Shown here piece by piece: positions 43,216 through 52,605 of a stretch of 64,000 bases of DNA. This DNA comes from Alphaproteobacteria bacterium PA2 (GTDB lineage: Bacteria; Pseudomonadota; Alphaproteobacteria; Caulobacterales; Caulobacteraceae): positions 1,647,001-1,711,000 of the forward strand of contig NKIZ01000001.1 of NCBI GenBank assembly GCA_002256425.1. The letters run 5' to 3'. Position 1 is the first letter of the stretch. Every line of letters starts with the position of its first letter. Both the position numbers and the translations under genes were made by a program. The notes beneath the pieces were generated by a model. That model saw only the letters and a list, made by a program, of their open reading frames with translations, did not search any database and was not told where the DNA came from.

Positions 43216-45351
43216 CTATTTTGGCAGGGCGAAGGCGACATAGCCGCCCTGGGCGGCGCCCGTTGAGATCGCCTGACTGTTGTCCTGACCTTGAGGCGCC
43301 CGCCCGCCGGGCGCCCGCCGGGCGCTGGCGGCGATCACCACATACTGGCGGCCGCCCGCCATGTAGACGGCGGGCGTGGCCTGGGCTGGCGCGGTGAGCG
43401 TGGTTTCCCACAGCAGCTTGCCGGTCCGTGTGTCATAGGCGTGGAGCTTGCGATCGGTTGTCGCGCCAATGAACAGCAAGCCGCTGCCGGTGACGACGCC
43501 CCCGCCGGTATTGGCTCCGCCGAACTCCGGACCCATGGAGCCCGTAATGCCGAACGGTACTGTCCACAGATACTTGCCCGTATTCATGTCGACGGCGTTG
43601 AGCGTGCCCCATGGCGGCTTGGTCCCGGGATAGCCCTCCGGATCCAGCCACTGCCGGTTTCCGGTCGAGGTATAACGCGTGACCGATGGGGCGAACCGCC
43701 CCTGCAGGGAAATGGCCGGCCGATCAGCGCCCGGCAGGTCGGCGCCGGTCATCAGATAGGCTGTCAGGTTGGCTATGGTCGCGGGCGGAAGATTGGCGAA
43801 GGCCGGCATGCGACCGCGGCCGTTCCTGATCACCTCGGTGACCTCCGCCGCTGTTGCGTGGGACTTGAGGTCAGTCAGGGCGGGGAACATGGGCGGGCTG
43901 CCCTTCATCTGCATGCCGTGACAGCCGGCGCACTGGGTCCGGTAGGCGCCTTCTCCAACCCCGGAGGTCAGCAGGCTCTTGGACTCCACAATGCTGCTGA
44001 CGCCCGGCATGCGGGTTGCGTTAGCGTAGACGACGCCCTTGCGATCAGCGGCCATGCCGCCCCATTCCACCCCGCCGATGAAGCCGGCGAGGATCAGGGT
44101 CTCCTTGCCGATGGTCATGGGGGTGAACTGCTTTCCGGCCCCATTCATGGCGGCATAGGAATCCCGCGCCCAGACCTTTGCGGCCGGTGAGCGGTCGCTG
44201 AGGTCGTTCTCTGTGACCCTGGTCCACGAAAGCGGCTTTGGCGTTGTCGGGACGGGCTGGGTCGGCCAGGCCTGTTCACCGGGAACCGTGCTGGCAGGAA
44301 CCGGGATTTCCTTGATCGGGAACAGGGATTTTCCGGTGGTCCGCTCGAACAGGTAGAGATAGCTCAGCTTGTTGGTGGCGGCGACGGCGTCCACCGCCTT
44401 GCCCCTGTGCATGACTGTCAGCAGAACCGGCGGTGCGGCGAAGTCCATGTCCCAGATGTCGTGATGCACGGACTGGAAATCCCACAGGCGTTTACCGGTC
44501 GAAGCGTTGATGGCGATCAGGGCGTTGGCGAACCGGTTGGAGCCCGGACGTTCGCCGCCGAAGAAGTCGTCAGCCGCCGACCCGGTCGCAACAAAGACAA
44601 TGCCGCGCTTGGCGTCGAGGACTGACCCGGCCCAGGCGTTGGCTCCGCCCTGGGTTTTGTAAGCTTCCTTCGGCCAAGTCTCAGCGCCCGGCTCTCCCGG
44701 ATGTGGGACGGTGTGGAAGGTCCAACGGAGCTTGCCGGTGTGGACGTCGAAGGCCCTGACATCACCAGGCGACGCCGGTGTGCTCTCCGAGACCCGGCCA
44801 TTGACGATGTAGAGATCCCGCCAGACAGACCCGGGCGAGGTCATGAAGAAGCCGTTCTCCTCCGCAGGGCCGCGAAGGTTGGCGCGAAGGTCGATCCGGC
44901 CACCGGTCCCGAAGGCCGGGATCGGCTTACCTGTCGCCGCGTCGACGGCGTAGAGGTACTCGCCGACGCTGTAGAGCAGGCGCAGGCTTTCGCCGGACCC
45001 GTGGCTCAGGAGCCCGCGGATCGGCTGGCTGGATGAAAATCCGGGATTGAAGGTCCACTTCACAGCGCCGGTGGCTGCGTCCAGGGCGACAAGCTTGCCT
45101 GTGGGGGTAGGGCCATATAGCACCCCGCCGATCACCATGGGTTGGGACTGGGACCCACCGGCCTCGAAATCAAACCGCCAGGCGGGCTGAAGCCTGGAGA
45201 CATTGGCCGGGGTCACCTGGGTGAGGGGCGAGTAGTGGTCGCCAGCCGGACTGCCGTTGTAGATCCAGTCCCGCGTTTCACCAGCTGCAAGGGCGGCGCC
45301 GACGCTCAGGCCGGCGGCGGCGACTGCGCCGAGAAGGAATGCTGAGCGCAT
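43216..45351 (-). CDS. PQQ-dependent dehydrogenase with inserted cytochrome c domain
   Basis: Start at the ATG at 45351 (MRSAFLLGAV, after GGAGAGATCC); 711 residues with a signal peptide of about 22 residues. Repeated quinoprotein propeller blades are visible (VALDAATGAVKWTF, AFDVHTGKLRWTF, AINASTGKRLWDF). A single haem site CAGCH stands at 474-478, inside the chain, and the propeller resumes after about residue 575 (AVDMNTGKYLWTVPFG). So a cytochrome c domain is inserted between blades. The enzyme would oxidise a sugar or alcohol in the periplasm and pass electrons internally to haem. The TonB receptor gene lies upstream, separated by a strong terminator. The C-terminus carries GC-rich Ala/Gly/Arg repeats. 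Confidence 0.92.
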   Translation of the reverse strand: MRSAFLLGAVAAAGLSVGAALAAGETRDWIYNGSPAGDHYSPLTQVTPANVSRLQPAWRFDFEAGGSQSQPMVIGGVLYGPTPTGKLVALDAATGAVKWTFNPGFSSSQPIRGLLSHGSGESLRLLYSVGEYLYAVDAATGKPIPAFGTGGRIDLRANLRGPAEENGFFMTSPGSVWRDLYIVNGRVSESTPASPGDVRAFDVHTGKLRWTFHTVPHPGEPGAETWPKEAYKTQGGANAWAGSVLDAKRGIVFVATGSAADDFFGGERPGSNRFANALIAINASTGKRLWDFQSVHHDIWDMDFAAPPVLLTVMHRGKAVDAVAATNKLSYLYLFERTTGKSLFPIKEIPVPASTVPGEQAWPTQPVPTTPKPLSWTRVTENDLSDRSPAAKVWARDSYAAMNGAGKQFTPMTIGKETLILAGFIGGVEWGGMAADRKGVVYANATRMPGVSSIVESKSLLTSGVGEGAYRTQCAGCHGMQMKGSPPMFPALTDLKSHATAAEVTEVIRNGRGRMPAFANLPPATIANLTAYLMTGADLPGADRPAISLQGRFAPSVTRYTSTGNRQWLDPEGYPGTKPPWGTLNAVDMNTGKYLWTVPFGITGSMGPEFGGANTGGGVVTGSGLLFIGATTDRKLHAYDTRTGKLLWETTLTAPAQATPAVYMAGGRQYVVIAASARRAPGGRAPQGQDNSQAISTGAAQGGYVAFALPK

Positions 45352-45414
45352 GGATCTCTCCTGTATTTCGAGGCAAGCCAGACAGGCGGGGCCGCCAAAA
45401 CTCAAGCCTCACAT

Positions 45415-45448
45415 AAAAAAGGCGGGGGAGACTTTCGTCGCCCCCGCC
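45415..45448 (-). terminator. Intrinsic terminator of the TonB receptor gene
   Basis: On the minus strand an 8-bp GC stem GGCGGGGG/CCCCCGCC extended by three more pairs (one mismatch) closes a four-base loop, and is followed directly by six T residues. It lies about 50 bp after the receptor stop codon and should separate the receptor transcript from the PQQ dehydrogenase gene. Confidence 0.88.
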
Positions 45449-45495
45449 CAGGTCAGCGCCCTGGGGAGGCGCTTACCGAATGCTTTTCAATCTGA

Positions 45496-48300
45496 TCAGC
45501 GCTTCATCCGGAAGCCGATGATGAAGTAGCGGCCGACAATGTCGTCGCCCTGCGGATAACCGCCAAACAGACCAGGTACGCCCGACGCACCGCCCACGCC
45601 GCCGAAGGGCTCAGGTTGCTTGTCGAACAGGTTCTCCACTGTGCCGTACACCTGGGCGTCCTTCAGCTGATAGGTCAGAGTCAGGTTGGTGTAGGCAATT
45701 GGCTTGATCCTGGGCACGTCGTACTTGAGGGACCGGTCAGAGTTGAACTGGTAGCCGCTGCGGTAACGCTCCTGCACATCAACAGAGAAGTCGTTGATCT
45801 GATATTTCAGGAAGGCGGCCACACGCCACTTGGGCAGGGGCGGAACGTCCGCTGCGTCAAGCACCGGAGCGCCCGGGAACTGCACTGTGGTGAAGTGCGG
45901 CTGGTAGGTCGACAGAACCCGCAGGCTCATACGACCCGGGCCAACGTCATGGAAGTAGTTGGCCTCGGCGTCGACGCCCTTGGTTTCGACGGTCTGGGCG
46001 TTTTCCGGTCGCGAAAGGAAGGACGTAACGAAGTTGGCTGCGGTCCTGTTGCTGAAGGGCAGGGGACGCACGATCAGGTTACAGAAGGACGAGGTGCCGC
46101 CCGAAGCTTCGCAGATGTTCTGGATGGTGACGCTCTGCCCCTGGATGGTCGTGATCGCGTTCTCGATGCTGATATTGTACCAGTCCAGAGCAAGGCTGAA
46201 GTTCGGGATCATGTCCGGACGGATCACAACACCGGCTGTCCAGGTCTTCGCCACTTCCGGAACCAGGTTCGGATTTGACGAGGTAATGAACGGGGCCTGG
46301 CCGACAATCCCGGTGTGAACGTCCGTCACGCCCGCCGGATTGATCAGGGCTGGCGCAAACAGTTCGTTCAGGTTGGGCGCGCGGATGTCCTTTGAGCGCG
46401 TGGCCCGGAAGGAGAGCTGGCTGTTGACATGCCAGTCAAGGCCCACCTTCCAGGTGTTGACGGCGCCCGAGGTGTCATAGTGCGTATAGCGGGCCGCGCC
46501 GTTCAGGTTCAAGGATTCTGCGAAGGCCGCATCCTTCAGGAGCGGGACGTTAACTTCGACCGCACCTTCATACACCGTCTGATGCTGGTCATGGGCGTCG
46601 TTCAGAACGTTGGAGATGTAGAGGCCGGTATTGGCGGTGCAGTTGAACCGCAGGCCCGTGCAGTTGGCCTTGGCCGAAGCCTGGGCGTTGCTGGTCAGGT
46701 CAAAGGTGGTCCGACGCCATTCTCCGCTGACTGCCACGCCGACCGGGCCGGCCCAGGTATGGAAGGGCTGGCCGGAAATGCTTCCGCCAAGGTCGTTCAT
46801 TGTGGTTTCGGCCTCATACCGGGTCACCGCCAGGATATAATTCAGGGCAGCGGCGCTTTCCGAGGTCGGGCCGAACAGGTTCAGGGGAACGCATCCAGGA
46901 TAAAGCCCCGGATTGGTAATCGCCACGTTACAGACAATGTTGCCATTGGGATCACGCACGGCGTCCAGAGCGGCATAGGCGCGCTGCAGGTCGATATTGG
47001 CGTTGTTCTGGGTTTCCTGGGTATTGCTGCTGTGGACGAAGGACAGGTCCCATTTGTAGCCGTCACCGAACTTGCCCTCGAGGCCGAAATTGGCCAGGTA
47101 GCCCTTGGTGTGGCTTTCCGGCTGAAGGGGCGGGGCCTGTTGCATCATCTTGGAGAAGGTGAACTGCGTCGCCTTCGCCGCCGCCATGGCGGCCTGATAT
47201 TCAGGTGCCAGGAAGGCGTTTTGTGCACTCAGCGTGATGTTGCGGAATTCGTTGGTCTGGTGGTTGTTCAGATTTTCCGAGGTGTAGCCAGTCGCCTCAG
47301 CATAGAACTTGACGTTGTCGGTCAGATCAAAATCAAAACGGCCAAATCCCTGGTTCGACTTCAAACTGGCAAGCAAGGAGGCCTGATAGTAGTAGGCTCC
47401 ATCGCCACCGCTCTCCACGCCATTGCCACCCGTCGCCGTGCCGTGCTGGAACGGCGTCAGGACTCCGTTCAGACGGAAGACCTTGTCAGCCAGCGGGCCC
47501 GAGCGGATCACGCCCAGAAAGCTGGTGCTGGACAGGCGGGTATTCTGGACAAGGCGATAGGGGTTTGCCGCCGTGCCGGCGCCTTGCATTGACCACACCT
47601 TGCTGCCCCAACCGCGGTTCAGCTTATTGAAGGCGCCTTCGTTGTTGTAATATTCGTAGCTGCCTTCGATATGACCGCGACCGTCGAACAGGGGCGTTCC
47701 GCCAGCAAAACCGACGCGGATTTCCTGTCCGTCATTGAGCTCTGACGTACCCACATGGGCGTTGAACTTGTAGCCGTTGAAATTGCGGTCGGTGATGAAG
47801 TTCACCACCCCGGCGACGGCGTCCGAACCGTAAACGGCGGAGGCGCCGCCCGTCACAACATCAACCCGCTGCAAAAGCATGGACGGCACGATGTCTGCAT
47901 TGACCTCGCCGATCGGCGAGGTTGGCGGAAGGCGGCGGCCATCGAAGAGCACCAGGGTGCGTGTATTGCCAACATTGCGAAGGTTCAGAACATGCGCGCC
48001 GTTGTTCTGCGAACTGTTGCCAGGCTGGCTCATGGGCTGGCGGCCGCCGGCGAAGACCGGAAGCTGCTGCAGGGCGTCGATGACTGTCGACGGCGTGGTG
48101 CGCGTCAGTTGTTCTGCGGAGACGATCGTCACCGGAGTCGGCATGTTGTTGCCGTTCTGGATGACGCGCGAACCGGTGACGACGACTTCTTCAACCTGCT
48201 TGGCGTCAGAGGCCGCAGGCGCAGCATAGGCCGCTCCCGCCATGATGGATGCACTTGCGCCGGCCAGGAGCGCAGCCGTGAATTTTGTTCGATAGGTCAT
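45496..48300 (-). CDS. TonB-dependent outer-membrane receptor
   Basis: Start at the ATG at 48300 (MTYRTKFTAALLAGASAS), preceded by GGGGAGAAAAC; 934 residues. After a signal peptide of about 28 residues comes a TonB-box-like EEVVVTGSRV, then a plug domain (about 40-160; TPVTIVSAEQLTRTTPSTVIDALQQLPVF) and a 22-strand-type barrel with the GSDAVAGVVNFITDRNFNG and RYTHYDTSGAVNTWKVGLDW segments. It imports a large or scarce substrate across the outer membrane. Its place among sugar-acid genes suggests an oligosaccharide or glycoside. An operator and a -35/-10 pair are found about 300 bp upstream, so it is a predicted member of the LacI regulon. Confidence 0.95.
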   Translation of the reverse strand: MTYRTKFTAALLAGASASIMAGAAYAAPAASDAKQVEEVVVTGSRVIQNGNNMPTPVTIVSAEQLTRTTPSTVIDALQQLPVFAGGRQPMSQPGNSSQNNGAHVLNLRNVGNTRTLVLFDGRRLPPTSPIGEVNADIVPSMLLQRVDVVTGGASAVYGSDAVAGVVNFITDRNFNGYKFNAHVGTSELNDGQEIRVGFAGGTPLFDGRGHIEGSYEYYNNEGAFNKLNRGWGSKVWSMQGAGTAANPYRLVQNTRLSSTSFLGVIRSGPLADKVFRLNGVLTPFQHGTATGGNGVESGGDGAYYYQASLLASLKSNQGFGRFDFDLTDNVKFYAEATGYTSENLNNHQTNEFRNITLSAQNAFLAPEYQAAMAAAKATQFTFSKMMQQAPPLQPESHTKGYLANFGLEGKFGDGYKWDLSFVHSSNTQETQNNANIDLQRAYAALDAVRDPNGNIVCNVAITNPGLYPGCVPLNLFGPTSESAAALNYILAVTRYEAETTMNDLGGSISGQPFHTWAGPVGVAVSGEWRRTTFDLTSNAQASAKANCTGLRFNCTANTGLYISNVLNDAHDQHQTVYEGAVEVNVPLLKDAAFAESLNLNGAARYTHYDTSGAVNTWKVGLDWHVNSQLSFRATRSKDIRAPNLNELFAPALINPAGVTDVHTGIVGQAPFITSSNPNLVPEVAKTWTAGVVIRPDMIPNFSLALDWYNISIENAITTIQGQSVTIQNICEASGGTSSFCNLIVRPLPFSNRTAANFVTSFLSRPENAQTVETKGVDAEANYFHDVGPGRMSLRVLSTYQPHFTTVQFPGAPVLDAADVPPLPKWRVAAFLKYQINDFSVDVQERYRSGYQFNSDRSLKYDVPRIKPIAYTNLTLTYQLKDAQVYGTVENLFDKQPEPFGGVGGASGVPGLFGGYPQGDDIVGRYFIIGFRMKR

Positions 48301-48779
48301 GTTTTCTCCCCGATTATTTTGACTGAAAGGGCTCTGGGCCCTTGCCTGACGCGCGTACTCATTGGCGTCGTTCATTGCTGGTCTTGGTCTGGGTAAAAGT
48401 GTCTACGCCTACAGTGGCTTGCGCCAAACGCGGCGGCTGCCCCGGTCTCTCATTTGTTGAGAGATATGCGCCGTATTCCGGCCAATGGCCCCTCCGGAAA
48501 CTGTCGAAGGGCGTCTTGAGTTGGAATATCAGCGCCGAGGCCGCGCGATGATTGTGTCCCCTCCCTGGCAAAAGTGCGGTCATCAGCCGATTTTGCCAAA
48601 GGTTATGCAATCGATGTCATTTGCGCAAGGCGCCGATTCCGCCCCCCAGGAGCCTGCGGTCAATTCCGGCAAAAGGGGCGGGGCTGCACGGTGCAAAGCC
48701 CCAAAGAATTGACAGCCTTCCGCTGGATGTGGAGGCCCGGACGGTTGTCCCGGGAATGCCTTGATCGGACCGTGGGGGC
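48301..48779. other. Leader and promoter region of the TonB receptor gene
   Basis: A 479-bp gap between the receptor start and the stop of the SMP-30 gene. It contains operator C and a candidate promoter near 48600-48628, which would give a leader of roughly 290 nt before the receptor ATG. No real open frame is seen; short ones have no family character. I could not recognise a riboswitch in the leader. Confidence 0.5.
48600..48628 (-). promoter_or_regulatory. Candidate TonB receptor promoter overlapped by LacI-type operator C
   Basis: On the minus strand TTGCGC (48623-48628) and TAACCT (48600-48605) are separated by exactly 17 bp. Operator C, ATGACATCGATTGCAT on the minus strand (48605-48620), fills that spacer. 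It matches TGNAANCGNTTNCA at all but one position (TGACATCG). Repressor bound here would exclude RNA polymerase. Confidence 0.6.
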
Positions 48780-49865
48780 CTATTGGCCGTGCAGGGGCTT
48801 CACGCCAGGAATGGCGGCCTTGAGGCGGTACACATTTGTGCTGGCGGTGATGTAGACAGTTCGCCAGTCATCCCCGCCAAAGGCGATGTTTGACTGGGCC
48901 TTGTCCGGCGTCTTGATCTGCCCAAGAACCTTGCCCTCAGGCGTCACAATGCGGATACCCCCGGGACCAGTCGTCCAGACATTACCTTTAGAGTCGACCT
49001 TCAGACCGTCCGGCACGTCATCGGGCAGCGGGGCCGGGTAGCTGAGGAATTTCCGGGCCTTCGAGACCGTGCCGTTCGGACCGACATCATAGACATTCAC
49101 GAACATCTCCGGTGCAGAATTGGACACGTAAAGCTTTGTCCCGTCCGGAGAAAACGCAATGCCATTGGGCCGGGTCAAGTCTGTGATAACAGCAACGGCC
49201 TTCCCATCCTTGTAACGATAGACAGCATTGAACCTGGCTTCCTTGGCCGGATCCTTGTCCTGACCTACCAGTCCGAGAGGCGGATCCGTAAACCAGAGGG
49301 CGCCATCAGGTGCGAATGCCATGTCATTGGGGCTGTTCAGGTGAGCGCCATTGCTGTTGCGCTCGACCAGGGTCGTGACGGTCAAGTCGTCCGCCACCCG
49401 GGCGATGCGTCTCAGACCATGCTGGGCCATGAGCACCGAGCCGTCCTTGTCGACGGTCATGCCATTGGATCCCTGATAGGAATTCGGGGCGGTCTCCTGC
49501 AGTCCGCCGGACTTGTCCATGATGACGCGGGTCTTGCCGTCTGCCCCGACGGCATAGAGCTTGTTTCCGACTAGGTCGGCGAACCAGACTTCGCCCTTGC
49601 GCCAGAGCGGCCCCTCTACGAACTGGAAATCACCGGCGACTTTTTCGACCACAGTCCCTGGGGCGATAACTGCGTCCAGAGCAGGGTCCATTCTTGCAAC
49701 CGACGAGCCCGCAGCGGCGACAGGCGCGCCTGCAGTCGCAGCCTCAGATTTCGCCTTGGGGGCCGATTGCCCGGAGCAGCCGGCGAGGGCTGTAGCGGCG
49801 ACGGACAGGACCAGCGCGGCGCGAACCGTCCCAGAAAAAAGCAGCGATTGGCGCTTCAAGATCAT
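48780..49865 (-). CDS. SMP-30/gluconolactonase family lipoprotein
   Basis: Start at the ATG at 49865 (MILKRQSLLF); GGGGAG is very close to it, so a slightly different start is possible. About 361 residues. The signal peptide ends in a lipobox LAGC, so the protein should be a lipoprotein. The six-bladed propeller shows VEGPLWRKGEVWFADLVGNKLY with the metal-ligand Glu, AHLNSPNDMAFAPDGALWFTD with Asn and Asp, and TRPNGIAFSPDGTKLYVSN. Such enzymes open gluconolactone or related sugar lactones. In this locus it may hydrolyse the lactone made by the PQQ dehydrogenase. It follows the lacI-family gene by 64 bp, with operator D in the gap. Confidence 0.92.
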   Translation of the reverse strand: MILKRQSLLFSGTVRAALVLSVAATALAGCSGQSAPKAKSEAATAGAPVAAAGSSVARMDPALDAVIAPGTVVEKVAGDFQFVEGPLWRKGEVWFADLVGNKLYAVGADGKTRVIMDKSGGLQETAPNSYQGSNGMTVDKDGSVLMAQHGLRRIARVADDLTVTTLVERNSNGAHLNSPNDMAFAPDGALWFTDPPLGLVGQDKDPAKEARFNAVYRYKDGKAVAVITDLTRPNGIAFSPDGTKLYVSNSAPEMFVNVYDVGPNGTVSKARKFLSYPAPLPDDVPDGLKVDSKGNVWTTGPGGIRIVTPEGKVLGQIKTPDKAQSNIAFGGDDWRTVYITASTNVYRLKAAIPGVKPLHGQ

Positions 49866-49882
49866 GCTCCCCAAGAATTGTC

Positions 49883-49896
49883 TGCAAAGGTTTGCA
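49883..49896. promoter_or_regulatory. LacI-type operator D (TGCAAAGGTTTGCA)
   Basis: A 14-bp palindrome with perfect arms TGCAAA/TTTGCA and one departure from TGNAANCGNTTNCA in the centre. It lies 18-31 bp before the SMP-30 start, within the 64-bp gap after the regulator gene. A perfect TTGACA on the minus strand (49912-49917) just upstream could be the -35 element, but the matching -10 is poor. Confidence 0.6.
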
Positions 49897-49929
49897 AAGC
49901 GCTGGGACGACTGTCAAGGCTGGGCTCTG

Positions 49930-50949
49930 TCAGGCCTTGGGCGCGCCGGTGGTAGCGCGAATGACCAGCGATGTCGGCAGGACGATGTCTTCCCCGCTGG
50001 ACTTGCCCTGGAGCTGGTCCACAAGCATCAGAATCGCCCTGTATCCGAGCTCTTCTGTCGGGACGCGTATGGTGGTCAATGGCGGCTCGTAAAGGCTGGC
50101 GAGGCGTTGATCATCAAAGCCGATAACCGAGATATCGCGCCCGGCCTGGAGGCCTACCCGCTTGATGGCGCGGATCGCGCCAATGGCGATTTCGTCATTG
50201 CCAGCGAAAACTGCGGTCGGCGAGGGATGGAAGGTCAGAAGGGTTTCCATGGCCTGTTCGCCAAGCTCAACGGAATAGTCCACCGCCAGATAGGGATAGG
50301 CGTCCGGATCCAGGCCTGCCTGAGTCATCGCCAGGCGAAAGCCTTCCCGGCGATGCCCGGCGATGACCTGCTTTTCCGGGCCGCCTATATAGGCGACCCG
50401 TTTATGGCCCAGGGCCAGCAGGTGGTTTGTGGCGTCAATCGCACCCTTTCGATGGTCCACCCGGACCGCCGGAGCTGCCAGGCCTTCAATTTCCTCAAGG
50501 GCGGCGACAACGGGCGGCATTCGCTTCCTGCGGGCCAGAAGGGCCGCGGGGTCTGAGCTGGTGACAAGGATGACGCCATCGCCCCGGTGACTGGCGACCT
50601 GATCCAGAAACAGCTGCTCCCGTTGGACATTTCGGCCCGTATGGCCGACCAGGGCCGCATACCCGGTCTCGCGGGCGCCCCGTTCGACACCGCGGAAGAC
50701 TTCAAGGAAAAAGGGGCTGAGCGTTGGTATGACCACATAGATGAGGCGCGTTTCCTGCAGCCTCAGGTCCCGAGCCACGAGATTTGGCTGATAGCCGAGG
50801 CGATCCACCGCCTCCAGAACGCGTTCGCGGGTCTCAGCTGACAGGAGTTCCGGGCGCGCAAGGGCCCGGGAAATCGTTGACGCCGATACCCCAAGTTGGC
50901 TGGCCACCTCCTTGATGGTGACCGACCGGGTAGATTTACGTGAACTCAC
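49930..50949 (-). CDS. LacI family transcriptional regulator
   Basis: A 339-residue repressor with GTG start (50949) and GAGGAACG upstream. The N-terminal helix-turn-helix is clear (about 10-35: VTIKEVASQLGVSASTISRALARPE) with the hinge region GYQPNLVARDLR. The effector domain (60-330) is a periplasmic-binding-protein fold, with FFLEVFRGVERGARETGYAALVG and the usual IGFDDQRLASLYEPPLTTIRVP near the end. It probably binds the four operators found at 35430, 40444, 48605 and 49883, and so controls the catabolic locus from 32680 to 49865. The inducer is unknown; a pathway sugar acid or the incoming glycoside would be typical. Confidence 0.95.
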   Translation of the reverse strand: MSSRKSTRSVTIKEVASQLGVSASTISRALARPELLSAETRERVLEAVDRLGYQPNLVARDLRLQETRLIYVVIPTLSPFFLEVFRGVERGARETGYAALVGHTGRNVQREQLFLDQVASHRGDGVILVTSSDPAALLARRKRMPPVVAALEEIEGLAAPAVRVDHRKGAIDATNHLLALGHKRVAYIGGPEKQVIAGHRREGFRLAMTQAGLDPDAYPYLAVDYSVELGEQAMETLLTFHPSPTAVFAGNDEIAIGAIRAIKRVGLQAGRDISVIGFDDQRLASLYEPPLTTIRVPTEELGYRAILMLVDQLQGKSSGEDIVLPTSLVIRATTGAPKA

Positions 50950-51109
50950 TTCGCTCGTTCCTCAGGGCGCATACTGCCTAACCTCCATGTGAGCCAAAGC
51001 CCAGTCCTGACGGCAAGTCCTGTTTGGCGCCATGAGGTCAGCACTTGAAGGAGCAGGACACTCTACCTTTGAAACCCGTCAAGGGTAGCCGGAATTCTGC
51101 CTGTCCTGA

Positions 51110-52573
51110 CTAAAACCGCGTCGTGATCTGAACGCGGCTGTACAGTGCGTTGTGTCCGCCGGCGGCGCGCAATCCGCCCAGGGCCTGGGCCCGAACGAGC
51201 GAGGCATAGATTTCCGATCTCTCGGAGAAGGGTCGGCGCATGCTGACCTGCGGGAGCAGGCTGGTCGGGCGCTGTGCGTTGTTTGTACCCGGAATCGGTC
51301 GGCTGTTGGCGTAGACAGAATCCGAGGTTGAATGGCGGACCAGCAGATTGGCGCCTGCCGTCCAGGTCGCACCGGCCCACCTCGTGCTTACGCTGCCGCC
51401 CCCGAAGACGTAGTTGGTCTGATAGAACAGCGGAGCGTCAGACAGGCCGAAATTGTTCGGGTAAACGGGATCGAAGGTCTCAATTGTCCGTGTGCCTGAT
51501 TTGTCGCCGCTGGCCGCCACCAGATCAAATCCAAGTACGATTGGTCGATCCGGGGCGAACTCCTGATCCAGGGAAAGGGCTGCTCCATAGGCCCGGACCG
51601 GGTGACCTGCCGATCGGCCTGTCTGCCAGGTCGCCTGGGTCTCAACCCGCCAGTCCGCCACATGACCGAGATAGCGAACGCCCATCGAGTATCGTCGTTC
51701 CCGACCCTGGGCGCGTAGCCAGTGGGCGTCCTGTCGTTGACGATCCAGATAGTAGAGCGTCGCCTGCCCCCCCGGCGAAAGGGCAGGGGGAAGGTCAAGC
51801 GAAACAGCATTGAATCGCTCGGTCCTGTCTGCCCGGTCGGCGAAGGCTTCGTCGCGCAGATCCATGGGTCTTGCGCTGACCATGGACAGTCTCGAGCCCT
51901 TGAGGTTTAGGTCCAGCTTGGCGCCTTCGAAGGCCCTGCGGATTGTTGCGCCGTCTCTGGTGGTGACGAGGCGGTTCCCGGACAGGTCAAGCTCCTGTCG
52001 GCCCAGCCGCACAAGTCCGGACACTTCGCCCAGTCTGAAGGGCGCGTCGACAAACACCTGGGTGACGTCGATGGCGCTCTCGTCCTGAGGTTTGGGTCCG
52101 GGCCGGCGCCCGGTCTGTTGGGCAACCGCCATCTGCAGGAAAAGTCGGGGGCCGGCTCGCGTACGAAGGTCAGCGTTTCCAAGCAGCCGTCCCGCGAACT
52201 GAGTGTAGGCCGGACCATCATCAATTCCGAAGTCCAGGTCGTGGAGCAGATCCATTCTGACGCGGGCTTCGCCGCCAAGGGTCAGCCATACCTCACCATT
52301 GTCTGACAGCGGCTGGTAACGAAGTGCTTCGACACCCGTAAGGTTCTTGCCGGCAAGGTTGCTGCAGTCCTCCTGCCATCGGTAGTTTCGGGGCGGGCAT
52401 GCCGTTCCAGCCCTGGCTGCGTCCGGTCCGGCAGTCGTTTGACCTGCCGCGCCGTGTGCTGATCCAAGGACAAGCGCCAGGAAAACCAGCGCCGCGCCCA
52501 AGGTGTGGCGCGACCGTCTGTTTACCCAGCCCAACGGAGTCGGGCGGTCAGGTCCGCCTGATTTTGAAATCAC
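51110..52573 (-). CDS. Alginate-export-family outer-membrane porin
   Basis: A 487-residue protein; the frame opens with GTG at 52573, though the true start is uncertain because no good ribosome binding site is visible. A signal peptide lies at about 24-45 (LGAALVFLALVLGSAHGAAG). The body is a beta-barrel with many alternating strands (EVWLTLGGEARVRMDLL, LVRLGRQELDLSGNRLV, YSMGVRYLGHVADWRVE) and ends in Phe (YSRVQITTRF), as outer-membrane porins do. The LGRQE...GNRL segment is characteristic of the AlgE/alginate_exp family, whose members pass anionic sugars or other small molecules. It lies upstream, on the same strand, of the lacI gene (160 bp), but no operator was found at either gene. Confidence 0.82.
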   Translation of the reverse strand: MISKSGGPDRPTPLGWVNRRSRHTLGAALVFLALVLGSAHGAAGQTTAGPDAARAGTACPPRNYRWQEDCSNLAGKNLTGVEALRYQPLSDNGEVWLTLGGEARVRMDLLHDLDFGIDDGPAYTQFAGRLLGNADLRTRAGPRLFLQMAVAQQTGRRPGPKPQDESAIDVTQVFVDAPFRLGEVSGLVRLGRQELDLSGNRLVTTRDGATIRRAFEGAKLDLNLKGSRLSMVSARPMDLRDEAFADRADRTERFNAVSLDLPPALSPGGQATLYYLDRQRQDAHWLRAQGRERRYSMGVRYLGHVADWRVETQATWQTGRSAGHPVRAYGAALSLDQEFAPDRPIVLGFDLVAASGDKSGTRTIETFDPVYPNNFGLSDAPLFYQTNYVFGGGSVSTRWAGATWTAGANLLVRHSTSDSVYANSRPIPGTNNAQRPTSLLPQVSMRRPFSERSEIYASLVRAQALGGLRAAGGHNALYSRVQITTRF

Positions 52574-52605
52574 AGCACCCAGTGGTCTGAGGAGAGACTT
52601 GGCGC

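Noticed and set aside
43295-43330. Short tandem repeat CGCCCGCCGGG
   Set aside because: It is inside the PQQ dehydrogenase coding sequence and reflects an Ala/Arg/Gly/Pro-rich tail rather than a separate element.
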